NCBI RefSeq assembly: GCF_030730945.1
Contig: NZ_JAVAMS010000001.1
Location: 1,178,001 to 1,242,000, forward strand
Direction: 5' to 3'
DNA length: 64,000 nucleotides
From: Aurantiacibacter poecillastricola
GTDB lineage: Bacteria > Pseudomonadota > Alphaproteobacteria > Sphingomonadales > Sphingomonadaceae
Both the position numbers and the translations under genes were made by a program. The notes beneath the pieces are model-generated. The model was not told where the DNA came from, searched no databases, and saw only the letters and a program-made list of their open reading frames with translations. The number at the start of each line of letters is the position of its first letter. Position 1 is the first letter of the stretch. This document shows positions 23,850-32,601 of this stretch, one piece after another.

Positions 23850-25532
23850 TTGGAGCAGCAGGGCGGCCGAAGGAGCAGGACGAAGCGGTGGCTGATGCGC
23901 TACCCGCGCGCCATGCCGCTCGGCATCTTCCTGCTGATTGCCGGGATCACCGTGCTGTCGATCTTCGCCATCGAGCGCGGCGAGAATGAACGGCAGGCTG
24001 CACAGCTGCACGCACGTGCGACGGCCATCGCTTCCGCGCTGGAGCGGCGGGCGAACGCCAGCAGTGCCTATTTGCGTGCCGGAGCCGCCTTGCTCTCGAC
24101 CGTGGACGAGGTTCCGCCCGACGATTTCCGCCGCTTCGTTTCCGAACTGCGGCTCGATTCCGATTACCGCGGAGCCGAAGGTATTGGCTGGGCGCGGATC
24201 GTCACACCGACCGAAGTCGAGGAATTCAACCAGCTCCTCGTCGATGAAGGCGCGATGGCAGACGGTCTCTATCCCCCGCTGGATAGCGGAGAGCCCTATG
24301 CGGTGCCGGTAACGTTCCTGGAACCCGATACCCAGCGCAATCGCCGTGCGCTCGGCTTCGACATGTATTCCAGCCCCGAACGACGCGCCGCCATGGACGA
24401 GGCCGAGAGAACCTCCCGACCTACCGCCACCGATGCGATCGTCCTGCAGCAGGAGGGAGACGGAACCGCGCCGGGCTTCCTCATATACATGCCGGTGTTC
24501 GAGCCAGGACCGGGCGGGCGCGCGCTGAAAGGCTTCATCTATTCTCCCTTCAACGCCGAGGATTTCCTGCAGAGCGCGCTCGAGCTTGAAGATGCCGGCA
24601 ATTATGGCGTGCGGCTTTACGATGCCGAGGCGGGCGATGGTACGCTGCTCGCGGCGACCTTCGATGGCGAGATGGAAAATCGCGACACCGCGGTGAAGAC
24701 AGTCACGATCGCCAACAATCCGTGGAATCTTGCCGTCAGCATGGTCGAGAACCCCGGTTTGTCCGGCCTTTCCATGGCGACGCTGATCTTCGGCCTGCTC
24801 GTTGCCAGCCTGCTGATGCTGCTGGTGCGGATGCTGACGCAGCAGGCGCAGGAGGACGAGAGCGCGCTCGCCTGGTTCGAGGAGCAGGCCTCTATCCGCA
24901 ATTCGCTGACCCGCGAGCTCAATCACCGGGTGAAGAACACGCTCGCCAATGTGCTGTCGATCATCGCGCTCACCCGGCGCCGCGCCGATAACGTGGATGA
25001 TTTCGCCGATGGCCTCGATGGACGCATCCGTGCGCTTTCGGCCACGCACGACCTGCTGACCCAGTCCGACTGGGGCTCCACCCCGGTTAAAGCGGTGATC
25101 GACGCCGAATTGCTACCCTATGCCCAGGGCGACGATCACTCTGTCGAACTTGTCGGCCCCGAGGTCGAGCTGGCCCCCAACGATGCGCTGTCGTTGGGGC
25201 TGGCGGTGCATGAACTCGCGACCAATGCGGCGAAATACGGCGCGCTCAGCCAGCCCGGCGGCAAGCTGAGCGTACGCTGGCAGCTCATCACCGAAGATCT
25301 CGTACGGGTGGAATGGCTGGAACGGGGTGGCCCGCCAGTGGCCCAGGAACGCTCACGTGGATTCGGGACCGACCTTATCGAACGGATCGTGGCGCATGAA
25401 CTTCGCCACCCGGTAGAGCTCGATTTCGACCCCGCAGGCGTACGCTGCGTGCTGCTGATCCCCGTCCGGCGACCGAGCGAGTTCATGATCCGTGCCGCGC
25501 GCAAGGCTCCGCAGAACGACGCGGACAGCTAG
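23850..25532 (+). CDS. membrane sensor histidine kinase, CHASE plus HWE/HisKA_2 type
   Basis: A probable sensor kinase of the PhyR/NepR/EcfG pathway. It has about 560 residues from a TTG start at 23850, which sits 5 bases after a GAGGAG ribosome site; the longer frame opens with a GTG that has none. An N-terminal TM helix (MPLGIFLLIAGITVLSIF) is followed by a periplasmic CHASE domain (GAEGIGWARIV, RRALGFDMYSSPERRAAMD, FLIYMPVF). A second TM helix comes next, then a HisKA_2/HWE phosphorylation site ELNHRVKNTLANVLSI and the ATPase block ELATNAAKYGAL with RGFGTDLIE. It is divergent from nepR across a palindromic stress promoter. Confidence 0.9.
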   Translation: MEQQGGRRSRTKRWLMRYPRAMPLGIFLLIAGITVLSIFAIERGENERQAAQLHARATAIASALERRANASSAYLRAGAALLSTVDEVPPDDFRRFVSELRLDSDYRGAEGIGWARIVTPTEVEEFNQLLVDEGAMADGLYPPLDSGEPYAVPVTFLEPDTQRNRRALGFDMYSSPERRAAMDEAERTSRPTATDAIVLQQEGDGTAPGFLIYMPVFEPGPGGRALKGFIYSPFNAEDFLQSALELEDAGNYGVRLYDAEAGDGTLLAATFDGEMENRDTAVKTVTIANNPWNLAVSMVENPGLSGLSMATLIFGLLVASLLMLLVRMLTQQAQEDESALAWFEEQASIRNSLTRELNHRVKNTLANVLSIIALTRRRADNVDDFADGLDGRIRALSATHDLLTQSDWGSTPVKAVIDAELLPYAQGDDHSVELVGPEVELAPNDALSLGLAVHELATNAAKYGALSQPGGKLSVRWQLITEDLVRVEWLERGGPPVAQERSRGFGTDLIERIVAHELRHPVELDFDPAGVRCVLLIPVRRPSEFMIRAARKAPQNDADS

Positions 25533-25565
25533 ACCTCGCGCGGGGGGCGCACTAAGGGGTGAGAC

Positions 25566-26339
25566 ATGCGGTTGGCGGGTTTCCTGGGCTTTCTGGCGGT
25601 TCTGGCCAGCACTCTGCTGGCAGCGTGCGCTCCCGCCGAAGAGCGCGGACCGGTGGTCCTCGCCGCCTCCAGCATGCAGGGGGCGATCGAGGACGCCGCA
25701 AGCAGCTGGGCGGCCAAAGGCCGTTCCCGCCCGGTGCTCTCCTTCGCCTCCAGCGCTGCTGTTGCGCGGCAGGTGAGTGAGGGCGCTCCCGCAGATGTCG
25801 CTATCACGGCCGATGCGCAATGGATGGACTGGCTGGAAGGGCGCAACCAGCTGCGGGCGGGCACAAGGCAGCTTCTCGCGGGCAACAGGCTGGTGCTTGT
25901 GACCGGGGCGAACGCCCGCGCCGGCCAAGCGTCTTACAGCTCTTTGCAGGAAGCGCTCGACAGTGCGGACGGCCCCGTGGCCATTGCGGAGCCTGCCTCC
26001 GTTCCGGCGGGCCGCTATGCCAGGGCTGCGATGCGTTCGCTCGGCCTGTGGGACGAGGTGCAGGATCGGCTCGTCCCGGCCGAGAATGTACGCGCCGCCC
26101 TTGCCCTGGTCGAGCGGGGGGAGGCAGACTTCGGCTTCGTCTATGCAAGCGACGCAGCCGCATCCGAAGCAGTGCGCGTCATCGCCAGCGTGGATGCTTC
26201 GCTACACCCTCCTATCCGCTATCCCGTCGCAGTCCTTGCCGGTTCGGCGCATCCGGATAGCGCCGATTTTGCCGCCTATCTGCTTTCGGACGAGGGACAG
26301 GCGATCCTGCGCCGTCATGGCTTTGCGGACGCATCCTGA
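25566..26339 (+). CDS. modA: molybdate-binding lipoprotein ModA
   Basis: The periplasmic binding protein of the molybdate ABC transporter. The 257-residue protein has a lipoprotein signal with lipobox LAAC (around Cys21). ModA blocks follow: VLAASSMQGAIEDAASSW, FASSAAVARQVSEGAPADV and AITADAQWMDWLEGR, then NRLVLVTG. The C-terminal ending YLLSDEGQAILRRHGF is typical. It opens the modABC operon and sits upstream of a molybdenum hydroxylase that needs the metal. No ModE box was recognised. Confidence 0.93.
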   Translation: MRLAGFLGFLAVLASTLLAACAPAEERGPVVLAASSMQGAIEDAASSWAAKGRSRPVLSFASSAAVARQVSEGAPADVAITADAQWMDWLEGRNQLRAGTRQLLAGNRLVLVTGANARAGQASYSSLQEALDSADGPVAIAEPASVPAGRYARAAMRSLGLWDEVQDRLVPAENVRAALALVERGEADFGFVYASDAAASEAVRVIASVDASLHPPIRYPVAVLAGSAHPDSADFAAYLLSDEGQAILRRHGFADAS

Positions 26340-26344
26340 CCGCC

Positions 26345-27037
26345 ATGCTCACACCCACCGAATGGACCATCGTCGCCCTGTCCCTCAGGGTGAGTATCGT
26401 CGCCGTGCTGGTGACGCTGCCGATCGCCTACGGTCTCGCCTGGGTGATCGCCCGCCGCCGTTTTCCCGGTCGCATGCTGCTCGACGCGCTGGTGCACCTG
26501 CCGCTCGTCCTGCCGCCGGTGGTGACGGGGTGGCTGCTGCTGATCCTGCTAGGACGCAACGGCGTGCTGGGTAGTTGGCTGTACGAGACATTCGGCATCA
26601 CGCTGGTCTTCAACTGGACCGGGGCGGCGGTGGCGGCAGGCGTGATGGCCCTGCCGCTGATGGTACGCGCCATGCGCCTTTCGATAGAGGCGGTGGACCG
26701 CCGTTTGGTCGGTGCCGCGCGCACATTGGGCGCATCTCCGCTGCATGCCTTCCTCACCGTCACCCTGCCGCTCAGTCTCCCGGGTATCGCCGCCGGGGCG
26801 ATGCTCGGCTTTGCCCGCTCGCTGGGTGAATTCGGGGCGACGATCACCTTCGCCGCCAATATCGCTGGCGAGACGCGTACCTTGCCGCTGGCTATCTATA
26901 CCGGGCTCCAGCTTCCCGGTTCGGAAGGCGCGGTAGCGCGGCTGGCGCTGATTGCCATCGTGCTGTCGCTGGGCGCTCTGATGGTCTCGGAATGGTTGGT
27001 CCGCCGCTCGCAGGGGACGCGCGCGCATGTTCTTTGA
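26345..27037 (+). CDS. modB: molybdate ABC transporter permease ModB
   Basis: A 230-residue inner-membrane permease with five or six TM helices. The cytoplasmic EAA loop that contacts the ATPase is GAARTLGASPLHAFLTVTLP, and GEFGATITFAANIAGETRTL is diagnostic of ModB. The ATG at 26345 begins 5 bases after modA and overlaps modC by 11 bases. Confidence 0.94.
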   Translation: MLTPTEWTIVALSLRVSIVAVLVTLPIAYGLAWVIARRRFPGRMLLDALVHLPLVLPPVVTGWLLLILLGRNGVLGSWLYETFGITLVFNWTGAAVAAGVMALPLMVRAMRLSIEAVDRRLVGAARTLGASPLHAFLTVTLPLSLPGIAAGAMLGFARSLGEFGATITFAANIAGETRTLPLAIYTGLQLPGSEGAVARLALIAIVLSLGALMVSEWLVRRSQGTRAHVL

Positions 27038-27674
27038 TGTCGACATCACCATGCTTGTGGACGACCACGCTTTCACCCTGCAATTCGTATCCGACGCCAG
27101 GCTGACAGCGCTGGTCGGTCCATCGGGCGTGGGCAAGACGAGCACGCTCAACGCCATTGCCGGCCTCCTGCGGCCGCGTTCCGGACGCATCGTCGTAGCT
27201 GGGGATGTGTTGTTCGATTCCGCTGCGGATGTGGATCTGCCACCCGAAAAGCGGAGTGCGGGATATGTCTTCCAGGATGCCCGGCTGTTCCCGCACAAGA
27301 CGGTGGCGGCCAACCTTGCCTATGGCGAACGGCTGTCCGCGCACAGCGGATCCCTTATATCCAGGGACGAGGTGGTGCGATTGCTGGAGATCGAGCACCT
27401 GCTGCACCGCCTGCCCGCCACGCTATCGGGCGGCGAGGCCCGCCGCGTCGCCATCGGGCGGGCGCTGCTTTCCTCTCCGCGCTTCCTGCTGCTGGACGAG
27501 CCGCTTTCCTCGCTTGACGAGAGCCGGGCGGAAACGTTGCTGGTTCTGATCGAGCGGCTGCGCGACGAGATCGACCTGCCGATGCTGCTGGTCAGCCATT
27601 CCAGCGCCGAGGTGGAGCGGCTGGCGGGCCGGGTGGTCACCATGACCGCGCACGGCCCGCCGGGAAAGCCCTAG
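27027..27674 (+). CDS. modC: molybdate ABC transporter ATPase ModC, without TOBE domain
   Basis: The ATPase that powers molybdate uptake. The Walker A motif is GPSGVGKT (31-38), the Q-loop region is GYVFQDARLFPHKTV, the signature is LSGGEARRVAIGRAL, Walker B is RFLLLDEPLSSLDE, and the switch His is in LLVSHSSAE. At 215 residues it is far shorter than classical ModC (about 350), because the C-terminal TOBE molybdate-binding domain is missing. It would therefore not sense molybdate by itself. Its stop TAG lies in CTAG (27671-27674), which also gives the stop of the convergent molybdoenzyme gene. Confidence 0.92.
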   Translation: MFFDVDITMLVDDHAFTLQFVSDARLTALVGPSGVGKTSTLNAIAGLLRPRSGRIVVAGDVLFDSAADVDLPPEKRSAGYVFQDARLFPHKTVAANLAYGERLSAHSGSLISRDEVVRLLEIEHLLHRLPATLSGGEARRVAIGRALLSSPRFLLLDEPLSSLDESRAETLLVLIERLRDEIDLPMLLVSHSSAEVERLAGRVVTMTAHGPPGKP

Positions 27675-29872
27675 GCGAAGATCGCCTTGTCGATCGGCAG
27701 CGAGCGCACGCGCTTGCCGGTCAGCGCGAAGAGCGCATTGGTCAGCGCCGGGATGACCGGGGGCAGGGCAGGCTCGCCAAGCCCGGTGGGCGCATTGTCG
27801 GACAATACCCATTCGACATGGATTTGCGGCGTCATCGGCATGCGCGGCAGAGGGTAGTTGTGGAAGTTGGACTGCTTGGCAGCGCCCCCTTCGATCTCCA
27901 CCGCCAGCTGGATGGCCTGGCCGATTCCGTCGATGATCGAGCCTTCGACCTGGTTCATCGCGCCGAACGGGTTGATGATCTGGCTGCCGACATCGCCTGC
28001 CGCCCAGACATTGTGCACGACCGGATTGTTGCGCTCGTCGAGGCTGGCCTCCACGACTTCCGCGAAATAGCCCATGTGACTGTAGTAGAAGCCAAAGCCC
28101 TTGGCATGGCCTTCCGGCGCAGGCTGGCCCCAGTTCGACATCTCCATCACCTTGCGGGTAACGTCCTGCAGGCGCGGGGCGGAGAAGCCTGGCTGCGGTC
28201 CGACGAAGCCCTGGGTCATCGGCTCTGCCTCGACGCCGTCCGTCAGTTCCAGCATCAGGGTGGGTAGATCCTTGCCCGTGGCGTGGGCCACTTCGTCGAG
28301 GAAGCTCTGCATCACGAAGGCCAGCGCGTTCGAGGTAGGTGCCCGCAGCGCGCCCATCGGCACGGCGGACTTGAGCTTGGTCTGCTCGAACTTCAGATTG
28401 TCGACATATTTCGCCGGGAATTCCTCCGCCGGCATGGCTGCCGGATTGTATGCCCCGTCACCGAGATCGAAGGTCACGAAATGGTCGGCCCAGCCGGTCA
28501 GCTTGCCTTCCGCATTCACCGCGGCGCGCAGCTTGTGCCAGCCGGCGGGGCGGTAGAAGTCGCTGCGAACATCATCCTCGCGGCTCCAGATCAATTGCAC
28601 CGGCGTGCCGGGCATTTCTTTCGCAATGGCCGCGACCTGCACCATGTAATCGTTGTTGAGGCGCCGTCCGAAGCCGCCGCCCATGCGGGTGATGTGCACG
28701 GTTACCTGCGAAGGTTCGAGCCCGAGATAGCTTGCCACCGCCTGCTGCCCGCCCTGCGGCGTCTGCGAGGGCGCCCACATTTCCATGGTACCGTCCCCGT
28801 GCATCAGCGCGGTGCAGTTCATCGGCTCCATCGCGACATGGGCAAGGAATGGATAGCTGTATTCGGCTTCCAGCACCTGATCGGCCTCGGCAAAGGCAGC
28901 GTCGACATCGCCCTTGGCTGCGAACACCTCGTCGCTCCTCCCGGCGGCCCAGGCATCCTTGGCGGCCTGGGCGTAACCGGCGGTAGAATGCGAGGCCCAC
29001 TCGCCGTTGTCCCATTGCGGCGAAAGCGCGCGTCGCGCCTTGTTGGCGAGCCACCAGTTGTCGGCGATCACCGCGATGCCGTCGACAAGCTCGACCTCGG
29101 GATTGCCCGCGATGGTGAAGGCATCGATCACGCCGGTCTGTGCCTTCGCGGCATCGAGATCAGCGGAAACCAGCTTGGCTCCGAACACGGGGGAGCGTTC
29201 GAACGCGGCATAGACCATGCCATCGAGCTGGGTATCGACGCCGAAGATCGGCTCACCCCGCACGATGCGCGGGCTGTCCACGCCGCCGATGGCGCGGCCG
29301 ATGATACGGAAATCGGCCTGGTCCTTCAGCGTGAGGCTGTCAGCTTCGGGCACTTCCATCATCGCCGCATCGGCTGCGAGTTCACCGAAGGTGGCCGAGC
29401 GGCTGCCCGTCTTTTCCACAACGCGGCCCGGCTCGGTCGCGAGCGAGCTGGCCGGAACGCCCCAGCGCTGCGCCGCGGCTGCGATCAGCATGGCGCGGGC
29501 GGCGGCGCCTGCCTGGCGCATCGGAATCCAGTTCATCGGCGTCGCGAAAGAGCCGCCCGCCAGCTGCGGACCGTATTTCGCTGCATCGGTATCGGCCTGT
29601 TCGATCGTCACGTTGTCCCAGTCGGCATCAAGCTCTTCGGCGATCAGCATGGGCAGCATCGTCTTGATGCCCTGGCCGATTTCCGGGTTCTTGCCGACGA
29701 TGGTGATCGAATTGTCGGGATGGACGGTAATGAAGGCATTGAGATCCGCCGGACCGGAAACTGCCGTGGCGCGAGCGGCCATCGGAAAGGTCGCGGCCAG
29801 CGCGAAGCCGCCCCCGGCAACGGCGGAGGACTTCAGGAACAGGCGGCGCGAAAGGGTGATCGGCTCAGACAT
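27671..29872 (-). CDS. Tat-exported molybdenum hydroxylase large subunit (IorB/aldehyde dehydrogenase-like)
   Basis: A xanthine-dehydrogenase-family catalytic subunit that binds molybdopterin cytosine dinucleotide and oxidises an aldehyde or N-heterocycle. The 733-residue protein starts with a Tat signal RRLFLKSSAVAGGGFAL. It then has the blocks PEIGQGIKTMLPMLIAEELD and HITRMGGGFGRRLNNDYMVQ, and a C-terminal VEGSIIDGIGQAIQ. The isolated two-subunit layout (no FAD subunit) and the signal peptide match isoquinoline 1-oxidoreductase-like or membrane-bound aldehyde dehydrogenases. I chose the ATG at 29872, inside the 8-base overlap with the 2Fe-2S subunit gene. It converges on modABC. Confidence 0.9.
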   Translation of the reverse strand: MSEPITLSRRLFLKSSAVAGGGFALAATFPMAARATAVSGPADLNAFITVHPDNSITIVGKNPEIGQGIKTMLPMLIAEELDADWDNVTIEQADTDAAKYGPQLAGGSFATPMNWIPMRQAGAAARAMLIAAAAQRWGVPASSLATEPGRVVEKTGSRSATFGELAADAAMMEVPEADSLTLKDQADFRIIGRAIGGVDSPRIVRGEPIFGVDTQLDGMVYAAFERSPVFGAKLVSADLDAAKAQTGVIDAFTIAGNPEVELVDGIAVIADNWWLANKARRALSPQWDNGEWASHSTAGYAQAAKDAWAAGRSDEVFAAKGDVDAAFAEADQVLEAEYSYPFLAHVAMEPMNCTALMHGDGTMEMWAPSQTPQGGQQAVASYLGLEPSQVTVHITRMGGGFGRRLNNDYMVQVAAIAKEMPGTPVQLIWSREDDVRSDFYRPAGWHKLRAAVNAEGKLTGWADHFVTFDLGDGAYNPAAMPAEEFPAKYVDNLKFEQTKLKSAVPMGALRAPTSNALAFVMQSFLDEVAHATGKDLPTLMLELTDGVEAEPMTQGFVGPQPGFSAPRLQDVTRKVMEMSNWGQPAPEGHAKGFGFYYSHMGYFAEVVEASLDERNNPVVHNVWAAGDVGSQIINPFGAMNQVEGSIIDGIGQAIQLAVEIEGGAAKQSNFHNYPLPRMPMTPQIHVEWVLSDNAPTGLGEPALPPVIPALTNALFALTGKRVRSLPIDKAIFA

Positions 29873-30338
29873 TGGCCGTCTCCTCGTCCCGCGCGACCCG
29901 GGCGATGGCAGAATGGATCCGCTTGTAGCAGGCGCAGCGGCAGATATTGCCCTGCATCGCCGCGTCGATTTCCTCGTCGCTGGGATTGGGGTTGGTGTTG
30001 AGGAGCGCCGTCGCATTCATCAGCTGGCCTGCCTGGCAGTAGCCGCATTGCATCACGTCGTCTTCCAGCCACGCCTGTTGCAAGGCCTGGCCTACCGGTG
30101 TCTCGCCCAGCGCCTCCACCGTGGAAACCTGCTTTCCGTCCACGGCTGCCAGCGTCATCGAACAGGAGCGGGTGGCCTGCCCTTCGACGTGCACGGTACA
30201 AGCGCCGCACATGCCGATGCCGCAGCCGAACTTGGTGCCGACCATGCCCAGTTCGTTGCGCAGCGCCCAGAGTAGGGGCATTTCGCCCGGCGCGTCGATC
30301 TCGCGCGTTTCGCCGTTGATGGTGACAGAATAGGCCAT
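29865..30338 (-). CDS. 2Fe-2S subunit of the molybdenum hydroxylase (IorA-like)
   Basis: The electron-transfer subunit with two 2Fe-2S clusters. The 157-residue protein has the plant-type cluster motif GCGIGMCGACTVHVEG plus a Cys in TRSCSM, and the second cluster in QCGYCQAGQL and NICRCACYKRI. It ends with an 8-base overlap with the large-subunit start, so the pair is translationally coupled. No cytochrome c subunit gene is adjacent; the electron acceptor is unknown. Confidence 0.93.
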   Translation of the reverse strand: MAYSVTINGETREIDAPGEMPLLWALRNELGMVGTKFGCGIGMCGACTVHVEGQATRSCSMTLAAVDGKQVSTVEALGETPVGQALQQAWLEDDVMQCGYCQAGQLMNATALLNTNPNPSDEEIDAAMQGNICRCACYKRIHSAIARVARDEETANV

Positions 30339-30460
30339 TGGGGTTGCCTCCGGTATGCAAGCGGGTGGACTGCGGTAGATCGCATTGCCGTGTCAGGTTG
30401 ACAATGTCTACAGCATCTGCGCGTCCGCGCCAACAGGGCCAAAGGACGTGGAGGCTACCC

Positions 30461-30481
30461 CCGGGTAATCACTCTACCCGG
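30461..30481. terminator. inverted repeat at the end of the DUF1989 gene
   Basis: A perfect 7-base stem CCGGGTA-ATCACTC-TACCCGG encloses the gene's stop codon (30469-30471). No U-tract follows on the minus strand, so termination is only possible, not shown. Confidence 0.4.
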
Positions 30482-31059
30482 TAACCGATGGGCTTGAACG
30501 TCCCGCCGTTCGAGGCATAGGCGGAACAGGCTGTCAGACCGATCACGAGGTCCATCCTTGCCCTCAGGCGCAGAGTGTCGCCTGCCTGAGATACCGGTGG
30601 CTCGACGGACAGCTTTCCCGAATTGCCATCGACCGGCACGTTCATGAAAACGTTGAAGGCACAGGGAATGTCGTCTTCTTCGATGCCCCATGGCTCGAGC
30701 GCCGCCGCAAGATTGCCGAAGCAGCCGCGGTGAACGGGCTTGTCGGGATAAAAGTGGCGGAACGTTGCCTTGCTGCACGGAGTGAGCAGGAAATCGTGCA
30801 TACCCGTGTCGTCGTGGACAATGTCCAGCATCGGATTCGAGCGATTGGACCACAGCGTATTGCCGGCAGTAAGCTTGATCGTCTCCTCGTAATCGAAGGT
30901 TCGCCCGTTGGAGATCATCTCCCGGCAGTCCTTCGCGTTGTAGGCAAGAAGGTCGGATACCTGCCCGCCTTCGAGGTCGACGACTTCCAGCACGGCGCCT
31001 TCGGCCAGTTCGAATGCGGCACCCGAGCGCGGTTCGATCCTGCTGATGTCTCCGCTCAC
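30469..31059 (-). CDS. DUF1989 protein (urea carboxylase-associated / carboxyguanidine deiminase-like)
   Basis: A 196-residue DUF1989 protein. The visible signature is LWSNRSNPMLDIVHDDTGMH, then LLTPCSKATF (Cys95), HRGCFGNLAAAL (Cys113) and PCAFNVFMN (Cys133), with candidate metal ligands His82, His88 and His110. Known DUF1989 members accompany urea carboxylase, and the CgdA/CgdB members deiminate carboxyguanidine. This one is alone, overlapping by 4 bases a YqcI/YcgG gene upstream, with no carboxylase nearby. Function on a guanidino or ureido compound is plausible but inferred. The last gene of the four-gene operon. Confidence 0.8.
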   Translation of the reverse strand: MSGDISRIEPRSGAAFELAEGAVLEVVDLEGGQVSDLLAYNAKDCREMISNGRTFDYEETIKLTAGNTLWSNRSNPMLDIVHDDTGMHDFLLTPCSKATFRHFYPDKPVHRGCFGNLAAALEPWGIEEDDIPCAFNVFMNVPVDGNSGKLSVEPPVSQAGDTLRLRARMDLVIGLTACSAYASNGGTFKPIGYRVE

Positions 31060-31745
31060 GAGCGACGGTCCTTGAAGGGTGGTTCCCAGTCCTCGCCTAC
31101 CTGCCTGCCGCTGTACTGGCGGGCCTCGCTGTCCTCGCCATGGCGGGAGAGCATCGGGTTTATGTTACCTGCCAGCTTGCGGTCCCGGTCGAGGATGGTT
31201 TCGCGCATGGTCTCGTAGCGGCCATCCTCGCGCAGACGCTCGAACTGGTCGTGCAGGTTGAACACGAGGGTCGGCAAGGCGAAGCGGCGGGCCGGGCGGG
31301 AAGCATTAGGATGCATGCCCACTACGAAGAAACCCTCGCCGCCGAAACTCAGGCTGAAATGCGGGCTTTCGGGATCGGCGCTGACGCGGCTGTCATAGGG
31401 CTGGCCCCGCCACTCGTCCTTGTCGGCAAGCGACTGGATGCGATCCCACATGTGCTTCTCGAAGGCTTCCTCGGAAAGGTCCGTGGGCCCTTCGAACACG
31501 ACCGCCAGGCTGCGCATGCCGCCGGGATCGTCCTTGTAGGCATAGGCCCATTTCAGCAGCGCATCATGGATCGCCACGTCGTTCCACCCGCTGGTAAGGT
31601 CGCGTGCGGGCACGATGTTGAGCTTGCCGGTCGCAAGCGCCGACTTGGCGCCCACACAGGGGAAACCCTTCTCCTTGATATAGGCGCTGAACAGCTCTTT
31701 CGCATCGCTTGCACCGGCACCGGTTTGTGTATTGCATGTCGCCAA
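31056..31745 (-). CDS. YqcI/YcgG-family (GntA-like) haem N-oxygenase candidate
   Basis: A 229-residue protein of the YqcI/YcgG family, whose characterised members include the haem-dependent N-hydroxylase GntA of guanitoxin synthesis. Family blocks are GFPCVGAKSALATGKL near the N-terminus, SLSFGGEGFFVVGMHPNASR in the centre, and NPMLSRHGEDSEARQYSGRQ at the end. The start is a TTG at 31745, 7 bases after AAGGAA. The available longer frame runs into the sulfotransferase gene and an ATG nearby is in another frame. It overlaps the DUF1989 gene by 4 bases. The substrate is unknown; an amino or guanidino group is likely by family. Confidence 0.78.
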   Translation of the reverse strand: MATCNTQTGAGASDAKELFSAYIKEKGFPCVGAKSALATGKLNIVPARDLTSGWNDVAIHDALLKWAYAYKDDPGGMRSLAVVFEGPTDLSEEAFEKHMWDRIQSLADKDEWRGQPYDSRVSADPESPHFSLSFGGEGFFVVGMHPNASRPARRFALPTLVFNLHDQFERLREDGRYETMRETILDRDRKLAGNINPMLSRHGEDSEARQYSGRQVGEDWEPPFKDRRS

Positions 31746-31806
31746 TGGACATTCCTTCGTTAAACTTAGCCCCCAAAAGCGATCGAGCGCAGGCGACGTT
31801 CCGGTT

Positions 31807-32601
31807 TTAGCTTTTGTCAAACCGGGCCCTTGCGGCCTCGCGCACGGCCCGCAAGGGGTGGGAGACGCGGTAGAACGGCGCCGACACGGCGAGGCGCGGG
31901 CCATAACCCAGCGCGCTCACACGTTCGGCCTGACCTTCGTTCATAACGCTGGCGCCTTCGTACCGGGCGTTGCCATCATGGACCTCGTCGGCGCAGGTGA
32001 TACCCTCGAGGCCGCAGAATGTCGTGAGCGCGTCGAGGTGGCGTTGCGGCCCGGCGACGAGATCCTCGTATCTGAGTATCGTGACCGCGTGGAGATATGC
32101 CGCGTCCTCCAGGGCAAGTTCGTAGGCGTCGAGAGCGTAGTCGATCAGCTCACCGGGGGTCTGGTCGGTCCATTTCGCCAGTGCCGCTGCCATCGCCTCC
32201 GGGTGGCGCAGGATCACAACGAACTGGCTGAGCGGGAATAGCTGCTGGCAAAGCCGCATGCGGGTAAGGTTGACCGGCGACTTCTCCACCCGCCAGCTGC
32301 CGACGCCGGTGAACCAAGGGTCCCAGTCCCGCTCCATCCGTTCCCGCGTGGCCAGGGTATCCAGCCTGTCGCCTTCGACATAGTGCTGCGCGGGATCGGT
32401 TGCATAGTGGCCGGCAATGCCGTGACGCGCGGTGTGCGGGATCGCACCCTGGAGATAGGCACCCTCGTTCTCGGGCACCGGTGCGTCACTTATGGCGTCA
32501 ATCTCGGGATGGGCCGCGAGCATACGGGCGAGCAGGCTCGTGCCGGTACGATGCAGTCCGCAGATGAATACGTAGCGGCGAAAGCCGGGCGGATGAGTCA
32601 C
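31807..32601 (-). CDS. PAPS-dependent sulfotransferase
   Basis: A 264-residue sulfotransferase-fold protein. The N-terminal 5'-phosphosulfate loop reads FICGLHRTGTSLLARMLAAH, the middle shows VEKSPVNLTRMRL, and the 3'-phosphate strand FVVILRHPEAMAAALAKW follows. The start GTG at 32601 overlaps the crp-type gene stop (GTGA) and is preceded by GGACAAGGG. Second gene of the operon crp-sulfotransferase-YqcI-DUF1989. Substrate unknown. A small molecule or a cell-surface glycan are both possible. Confidence 0.85.
   Translation of the reverse strand: MTHPPGFRRYVFICGLHRTGTSLLARMLAAHPEIDAISDAPVPENEGAYLQGAIPHTARHGIAGHYATDPAQHYVEGDRLDTLATRERMERDWDPWFTGVGSWRVEKSPVNLTRMRLCQQLFPLSQFVVILRHPEAMAAALAKWTDQTPGELIDYALDAYELALEDAAYLHAVTILRYEDLVAGPQRHLDALTTFCGLEGITCADEVHDGNARYEGASVMNEGQAERVSALGYGPRLAVSAPFYRVSHPLRAVREAARARFDKS

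Noticed and set aside
31564..31776. A minus-strand ATG frame (MGAKFNEGMSIGDMQ) as the start of the YqcI gene
   Set aside because: It is out of frame with the YqcI/YcgG family blocks. The TTG at 31745 is in frame and has a ribosome site.
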